A stretch of DNA of 64,000 bases, taken from positions 1,240,001 to 1,304,000 of the forward strand of contig NZ_CP129674.1 in the NCBI RefSeq assembly GCF_041080795.1. The letters are read 5' to 3'. Shown here piece by piece: positions 59,948 to 64,000 of the stretch. Position 1 is the stretch's first letter. Each line of letters opens with the position of its first letter. A program made the position numbers and the translations under genes. The stretch is from Bifidobacterium sp. WK041_4_12 (lineage in GTDB: Bacteria > Actinomycetota > Actinomycetes > Actinomycetales > Bifidobacteriaceae). The notes under the pieces were generated by a model. That model did no database searches. It saw nothing but the letters and a program-made list of their open reading frames with translations, and was not told where the DNA came from.

Positions 59948-60628
59948 TTATTGCTTGTCGGAACGGTTTATCAGAACCGAATCCACGATGCCATAATCCT
60001 TGGCCTGATCCGCCGTCAGAATCGTATCGACTTCTATATCCTTGCGAATCTTTTCGACATCTTGACCGGTATGCTTGGCAAGCGTATTTTCAAGCCATTC
60101 ACGCATGCGCAGCATCTCACGTGCATGAATCTCAATCTCGGTAGCCTTGCCGAAGTCCTGCTGCATGGCAGGCTGGTGAATCAGGACTCGCGCGTTGGGC
60201 AGAATCAGACGCTTTCCCTTGGCTCCCGATGCGAGCAGGATGGCGGCAGCCGAGGCTGCCTGACCCAGGCAGACGGTCTGCACGTCAGGCTTGATGTATT
60301 GCATGGTGTCATAGATCGCTGTCATGGCAGTCATGGAACCGCCAGGCGAATTGATATAGATCATCACGTCGCGATTCGGATCCTGACTCTCCAGAACAAG
60401 CAGCTGAGCCATGATGTCATCCGCTGACGTATCGTCAACCTGAACGCCCATGAAGATGATACGGTCATCAAACAGGCGCGTATACGGATCCTGACGCTTG
60501 AAGCCGTATGGCGTCTTCTCTTCGAACTGTGGCAGGATGTAACGATTTTGCGGCATGAATCCTGCAACGCCGCGAGCTCCGGCCAATCGATCAGCGCGTG
60601 CGATAAAGCGTGCTTCTTCCGATACCAT
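59948..60628 (-). CDS. clpP2: ATP-dependent Clp protease proteolytic subunit ClpP2
   Basis: The 226-residue serine protease subunit has the triad Ser in GQAASAAAILL, His in RVLIHQP and Asp in DIEVDTILTADQA. An N-terminal stretch (about 30 residues) precedes the core RYILPQFEEKTP. I use ATG 60628 behind GAAAGGAGAG, two bases after the clpP1 stop, rather than the long upstream extension. In actinobacteria ClpP1 and ClpP2 form a mixed tetradecamer that works with ClpX or ClpC. Confidence 0.95.
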   Translation of the reverse strand: MVSEEARFIARADRLAGARGVAGFMPQNRYILPQFEEKTPYGFKRQDPYTRLFDDRIIFMGVQVDDTSADDIMAQLLVLESQDPNRDVMIYINSPGGSMTAMTAIYDTMQYIKPDVQTVCLGQAASAAAILLASGAKGKRLILPNARVLIHQPAMQQDFGKATEIEIHAREMLRMREWLENTLAKHTGQDVEKIRKDIEVDTILTADQAKDYGIVDSVLINRSDKQ

Positions 60629-60630
60629 CG

Positions 60631-61248
60631 TCACTCTCCTTTCTGCGCGTTCATCGTGCCTGGCGTGGTTACGATCTTGTCGATGAACCCATATGCCAAG
60701 GCCTGTTCGGCTGTAAACCAATGATCGTACTCATTGTCCTTGTAAATCTCATCGAGAGTATGACCCGTCTGCTCTGCGGTCAGCTGAGACAGGGTCTTCT
60801 TCATATCCATGATGAGCTCTGCATTGATGCGCACATCGGTTGTCGTGCCTCCAATGCCACCAGAGGGCTGATGCATCAGCACTCGAGCATGCGATGTGAT
60901 GAATCGCTTGCCTTTGGTTCCGCTCGACAGCAGGAACTGGCCCATCGAAGCGGCCATGCCAACAGCAACCGTTGCGACATCAGGCTCAATGAGCTGCATG
61001 GTGTCATAAATCGCCATGCCAGCCGTTATGGAACCGCCAGGTGAATTGATGTACAGCCAAATATCCCTTGAAGGATCTTCAGCTGCCAACATGAGCATCT
61101 GAGCACAGATGATGTTGGCGTTATCATCCTTGACCTCATCACCCAGCCAGATGATGCGATCCTTCAACAGGCGGTTGAAAATTGGATTTGTTGCGGTAGG
61201 AACTTCTCCTTCCGCCATAACCGGCGGACTCGCAAGGGTGTTGCTCAC
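60631..61248 (-). CDS. clpP1: ATP-dependent Clp protease proteolytic subunit ClpP1
   Basis: The 205-residue subunit has Ser in GMAASMGQFLL, His in ARVLMHQPSGG and the Asp region DNEYDHWFTAEQAL. The sequence around the handle differs from ClpP2, as expected for the two-paralogue actinobacterial protease. It precedes clpP2 with two bases between stop and start. I looked for a ClgR-type GCG/CGC operator upstream and saw none that is convincing. Confidence 0.95.
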   Translation of the reverse strand: MSNTLASPPVMAEGEVPTATNPIFNRLLKDRIIWLGDEVKDDNANIICAQMLMLAAEDPSRDIWLYINSPGGSITAGMAIYDTMQLIEPDVATVAVGMAASMGQFLLSSGTKGKRFITSHARVLMHQPSGGIGGTTTDVRINAELIMDMKKTLSQLTAEQTGHTLDEIYKDNEYDHWFTAEQALAYGFIDKIVTTPGTMNAQKGE

Positions 61249-61386
61249 CGTATCTCCTTACATTTGATTACCTGTATGAGCCTACAGCCATCAAGGTACG
61301 TTCATTCCCGTTTGAGCTATGGGCTATGTGAGTTCAGCCATGAGACCAACTGAGGCTCAGACGCCACTTTGGGCGAAAAGACTTAT

Positions 61387-61429
61387 AAAAAAGCTCCGAA
61401 CATCGTGTCTTGCGGCAGATGTTCGGAGC
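61387..61429 (-). terminator. Rho-independent terminator of tig
   Basis: On the minus strand a perfect 12-base stem (GCTCCGAACATC/GATGTTCGGAGC, 61393-61404 and 61418-61429, 13-base loop) is followed directly by TTTTTTATAAG. This is the clearest classical intrinsic terminator in the window. Confidence 0.92.
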
Positions 61430-61464
61430 GAAGCTAGCTCGTTCAGCGCTTCAGCGTCGGCGTG

Positions 61465-62877
61465 TCACTCAGCCGATGCTTCGGTGTCTGATGACTTGTC
61501 AGCCTTGCCAGCTACCTGATCGGCCACGGCAGCTGCAGCGGAAGCCGCCTCCACGCTTTCGTTCTCTTCTTCCTGAGCTTCGTCACCGAGGAACTTGCTC
61601 AAATCGAGAACATTGCCATCGGTATCCTTGAACGTCACGGCACGCATTCCTGCGAGCAGACCCTTTGAACGTCCGACTTCCTGGACGGCAGAACCAAGCT
61701 GCCCATTGTTGACGATGGCATTGATGAAGTTGTTGGGGTCCATGCCATACTGCTGGGCAATGGATGAGAGGAAGTTCGTCACGTCGGTTTGAGAAACCTT
61801 CACGTCGAGCTGCTCAGCAAGTGCATCGAGCACCATCTGATCACGCAGCTCCTTCTCGACAGCCTCTTCGGCTTCCTTCTTCTCGTCATCGGTAGGTGCC
61901 GCATCCTTGGCGGCATTGCCCTGGGTCTGAGCGTTCTTCAGACGCTCTTCGACCATGTTGGCCTTGACACCGGCAGGAATCGGGAGTTCAAGTCCTTCTT
62001 CCAGCTTCGCAATGAATGCGTCGCGAGCTTCGGTAGCCTGACGACCCTCGGCATCCATTTCGCTTTGCTTGCGAACGTCTGCCTTCAATTCCTCGAGCGT
62101 ATCGAACTCAGATGCTTCTTGCGCAAAGTCGTCGTCTACGTCAGGCAGTTCCTCTGCCTTGACCGAGTTGACCTTGACGCTGACCTGAGCCTTGTCGCCC
62201 TGGTGCTCTCCCGCTTCAAGCGTGCCCTCAAAGGTGGTTTCCTCACCTGCGGAAAGGCCGTCCAACGCCTCATCAAGGCCGTCGAGCATGGTGGCTGAGC
62301 CGAGTTCGTAGCTCACGCCTTCCTGAGAATCGACGGACTTGCCGTCAATCTTTGCATCGAGATCGATGTTGGCATAGTCGCCCTTCTTGGCAGGACGATC
62401 AACGCCGACCAGAGTGCCGAAACGCTGACGCAGCGCTTCAATGCGCTTGTCAACATCCTCGTCGGTCACTACTGGCTTTGCCACTTCTATGGTCATGCCC
62501 TCGACGGCCGGGAGTTCAAACTTTGGTCGTACCTCAACCTCGGCGGTGAACTTCAGCTTGGTCTTGTCACTTGCGGACTGTGGCACTTCCTTGACATCGA
62601 GCTTAGGCTGATCCATCGGGTGGATCTTCTTTTCGTTCAAAGCCTTCGAATACAGCTCGGGAACACCGTTGTTGACAGCTTCTCCTGCAACGGATGCAAA
62701 CCCAACACGCTGATCGATGATCTTTCCTGGCACATGCCCCTTGCGGAATCCAGGAATGTTGACCTGCTTGCCAATCTCTGTTCGAGCGGCATCCAGATAT
62801 GGATTCAGCTCCTCTGCTTCCACGGTGACGGTGAGCCTTACCTTGGTTGGCTCGAGGTTCCTGACACTGATTTTCAC
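61465..62877 (-). CDS. tig: Trigger factor
   Basis: Tig is the ribosome-bound chaperone and peptidyl-prolyl isomerase. The 470-residue protein has the ribosome-binding motif IPGFRKGHVPGKII (about 44-57), an FKBP-type domain (about 160-245, GDYANIDLDAKIDGK), a helical C-terminal arm and a terminal Ala/Glu/Ser-rich acidic tail. The start is GTG 62877 (MKISVRN), seven bases after GGAG; an in-frame TTG lies within that ribosome site and is not used. It precedes clpP1, the common tig-clpP order. Confidence 0.95.
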   Translation of the reverse strand: MKISVRNLEPTKVRLTVTVEAEELNPYLDAARTEIGKQVNIPGFRKGHVPGKIIDQRVGFASVAGEAVNNGVPELYSKALNEKKIHPMDQPKLDVKEVPQSASDKTKLKFTAEVEVRPKFELPAVEGMTIEVAKPVVTDEDVDKRIEALRQRFGTLVGVDRPAKKGDYANIDLDAKIDGKSVDSQEGVSYELGSATMLDGLDEALDGLSAGEETTFEGTLEAGEHQGDKAQVSVKVNSVKAEELPDVDDDFAQEASEFDTLEELKADVRKQSEMDAEGRQATEARDAFIAKLEEGLELPIPAGVKANMVEERLKNAQTQGNAAKDAAPTDDEKKEAEEAVEKELRDQMVLDALAEQLDVKVSQTDVTNFLSSIAQQYGMDPNNFINAIVNNGQLGSAVQEVGRSKGLLAGMRAVTFKDTDGNVLDLSKFLGDEAQEEENESVEAASAAAAVADQVAGKADKSSDTEASAE

Positions 62878-62923
62878 GCTGCGCTCCAATTCATACGTAC
62901 ATTATTATGCCCGTAGGCAACCG

Positions 62924-64000
62924 TTACATGATAGCTCGACTTAAGGACTCGTCAACCAGGTCAATCTGCCAGTTGCGTGCACCTTGGTTTGCAAGGAACT
63001 CTGCCACGTCACGGCTTTCGGGTTCGTCGGTCCAACACAGATTTCTCAGATACTGTGGTTTGAGAATCACGTCCATCGGTGTTTTCGTGTCCTGAGAAAT
63101 CTGTGAAATCGCGGATTTCCCAGCCATCAATCTGTCATATCTCTGGGGATGTCTCTCACGCCAGAACTTCATCGAATGGGGTGCATTGTTCTCCTCGGAG
63201 ACAACGGGAGACACCGGTGGAACGGGAAGTTCGCTGATCGGCAGCTCCAAGGTCTGCTGAATGATGTCTTTCCAATGCGAGGGCTTGACGTTGCGCTGTA
63301 TGGGAGCATACCGTTCGAACATCTTGTCCTGCTCGCCGCCGGTATGCATGCGAACGCGCTGATTGATCGAGCGTATCGCCCGAAACTCCTTGGCATTGCG
63401 CGGCTTCTGCCGAGCTGCTTCAATGATCGAAGCATCGGAAAGCAACAGTGACGGGGCGATGTCGTAGAGCCGTGCCAGGCGGTCTCGCTCTGTCCACAGT
63501 GCACGCACTATCGCCAGACCCCACCGATCATTGTGCAATGAAGTGATGTGCGAAACCCGTCGCCAAGGCTGCGGATGGGCATGACGATTCCTTGAACCCT
63601 TTCTGAGCAGATATGCAAACTCCTCCTCTGCCCAATCGGCCTTGCCCTGACCGCTCAGATCGTCACGCATCTTGCGTTCCAGAGGTATGAGCAGTTCAAC
63701 GTCCAATGCCGCATAGTTGCGCCAATCTCTCGGCAGCGGCCTATATGACCAGTCTGCGGCAGAATGCTCCTTGGCCAAAGTCAGATCGAGATAATGCTCC
63801 GTAACCGCCGCAAGTCCTACATGGTGCAGTCCGAGCATTCTCGCTGCCATCTCTGAATCGAAGAGTCGCTGAGGCTGCATGCCGAGTTCCGTGAATCCGG
63901 GCAGATCCTGCAATGAGTCATGAATGATCCACGTCGCATCACCGACGGCATCATTGAAATCGCCCCAGAAGTCACCCTCTTGAGCAAGTGCGACGGGATC
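62924..64000 (-). CDS. rnd: Ribonuclease D, partial (start beyond window)
   Basis: The frame stays open to the right edge, so the N-terminus and the first exonuclease motif are missing. What remains includes WIIHDSLQDLPGF, LFDSEMAARMLGL, LAKEHSAADWSYRPLP and YAALDVELLIPL (exonuclease motifs II and III of the DnaQ-like fold, with Asp in AALDVE). An HRDC-type domain follows (about RDRLARLYDIAPSLLLSDASI). The C-terminal region after it (PVPPVSPVVSE...) is bifidobacterial or actinobacterial in character. RNase D trims tRNA and other RNA 3' ends. It is on the strand of tig, 46 bases upstream. Confidence 0.9.
   Translation of the reverse strand, partial: DPVALAQEGDFWGDFNDAVGDATWIIHDSLQDLPGFTELGMQPQRLFDSEMAARMLGLHHVGLAAVTEHYLDLTLAKEHSAADWSYRPLPRDWRNYAALDVELLIPLERKMRDDLSGQGKADWAEEEFAYLLRKGSRNRHAHPQPWRRVSHITSLHNDRWGLAIVRALWTERDRLARLYDIAPSLLLSDASIIEAARQKPRNAKEFRAIRSINQRVRMHTGGEQDKMFERYAPIQRNVKPSHWKDIIQQTLELPISELPVPPVSPVVSEENNAPHSMKFWRERHPQRYDRLMAGKSAISQISQDTKTPMDVILKPQYLRNLCWTDEPESRDVAEFLANQGARNWQIDLVDESLSRAIM

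Noticed and set aside
61249..61320. ClgR operator upstream of clpP1
   Set aside because: No GCG/CGC dyad of the ClgR type could be found in the sequence.
1..64000. CRISPR array
   Set aside because: No regularly spaced direct repeats with unique spacers were seen; the only tandem repeat is the 13-bp array at 41175.

Overview
The window looks like a chromosomal segment of a bifidobacterium (Actinomycetota, Bifidobacteriaceae). The evidence is a fused trpC-trpB gene, a single fused PafBC regulator, RbpA, a eukaryote-type UTP-glucose-1-phosphate uridylyltransferase, paired clpP genes, and a block (pgsA-like, DUF881, small basic protein, DUF881, garA/FHA, MerR) whose order I recall from Mycobacterium tuberculosis Rv1822-Rv1828. 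The species cannot be fixed by reading alone. The liv, znu and two-domain permease operons suggest a lineage with a richer transporter set than a minimal gut species.

Layout. Positions 1-3.9 kb are accessory and decaying: small unknown genes, a frameshifted membrane-anchored protein, an IS30-type transposase fragment, and a HipB-like antitoxin gene with a frameshift. The antitoxin gene runs into a HipA-like toxin gene cut off by a perfect 28-bp palindrome. Positions 4-12.8 kb (plus strand) hold a membrane protein, ugp, pafBC, a one-pass membrane protein, helY, rbpA and a HAD phosphatase. Positions 12.9-35.3 kb (minus strand) are a long housekeeping run: merR, garA, DUF881/sbp cell-envelope genes, pgsA-like, an interleaved his/trp/lgt/rpe cluster, cdsA-frr-pyrH-tsf-rpsB, def, an acyl-CoA ligase, a DUF6459-like protein and guaB3. 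Positions 35.5-41.1 kb hold icd, a binding-protein-like lipoprotein, a second acyl-CoA ligase and an M23 peptidase.

Positions 41.5-47.2 kb are a complete branched-chain amino acid ABC operon (livH, M, G, F, J). Its LivH carries a signal peptide and an extracytoplasmic domain before the permease. Then come an orphan diflavin reductase and a TMEM175-like K+ channel. Positions 50.3-54.0 kb are the most interesting part: a good promoter, a leader that reads as an M-box (Mg2+) riboswitch, a duplicated ABC permease and an ATPase with an AAA-associated C-terminal domain, with no binding protein. This is a candidate Mg2+-controlled ABC transporter. Positions 54.1-57.7 kb are a Zn/Mn-type ABC operon (SBP, ATPase, two permeases) behind an AT-rich operator-like site. 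The window ends with a GNAT gene, clpX, clpP2, clpP1, tig and the start-less ribonuclease D gene. No tRNA, rRNA, CRISPR array or intact prophage was seen.
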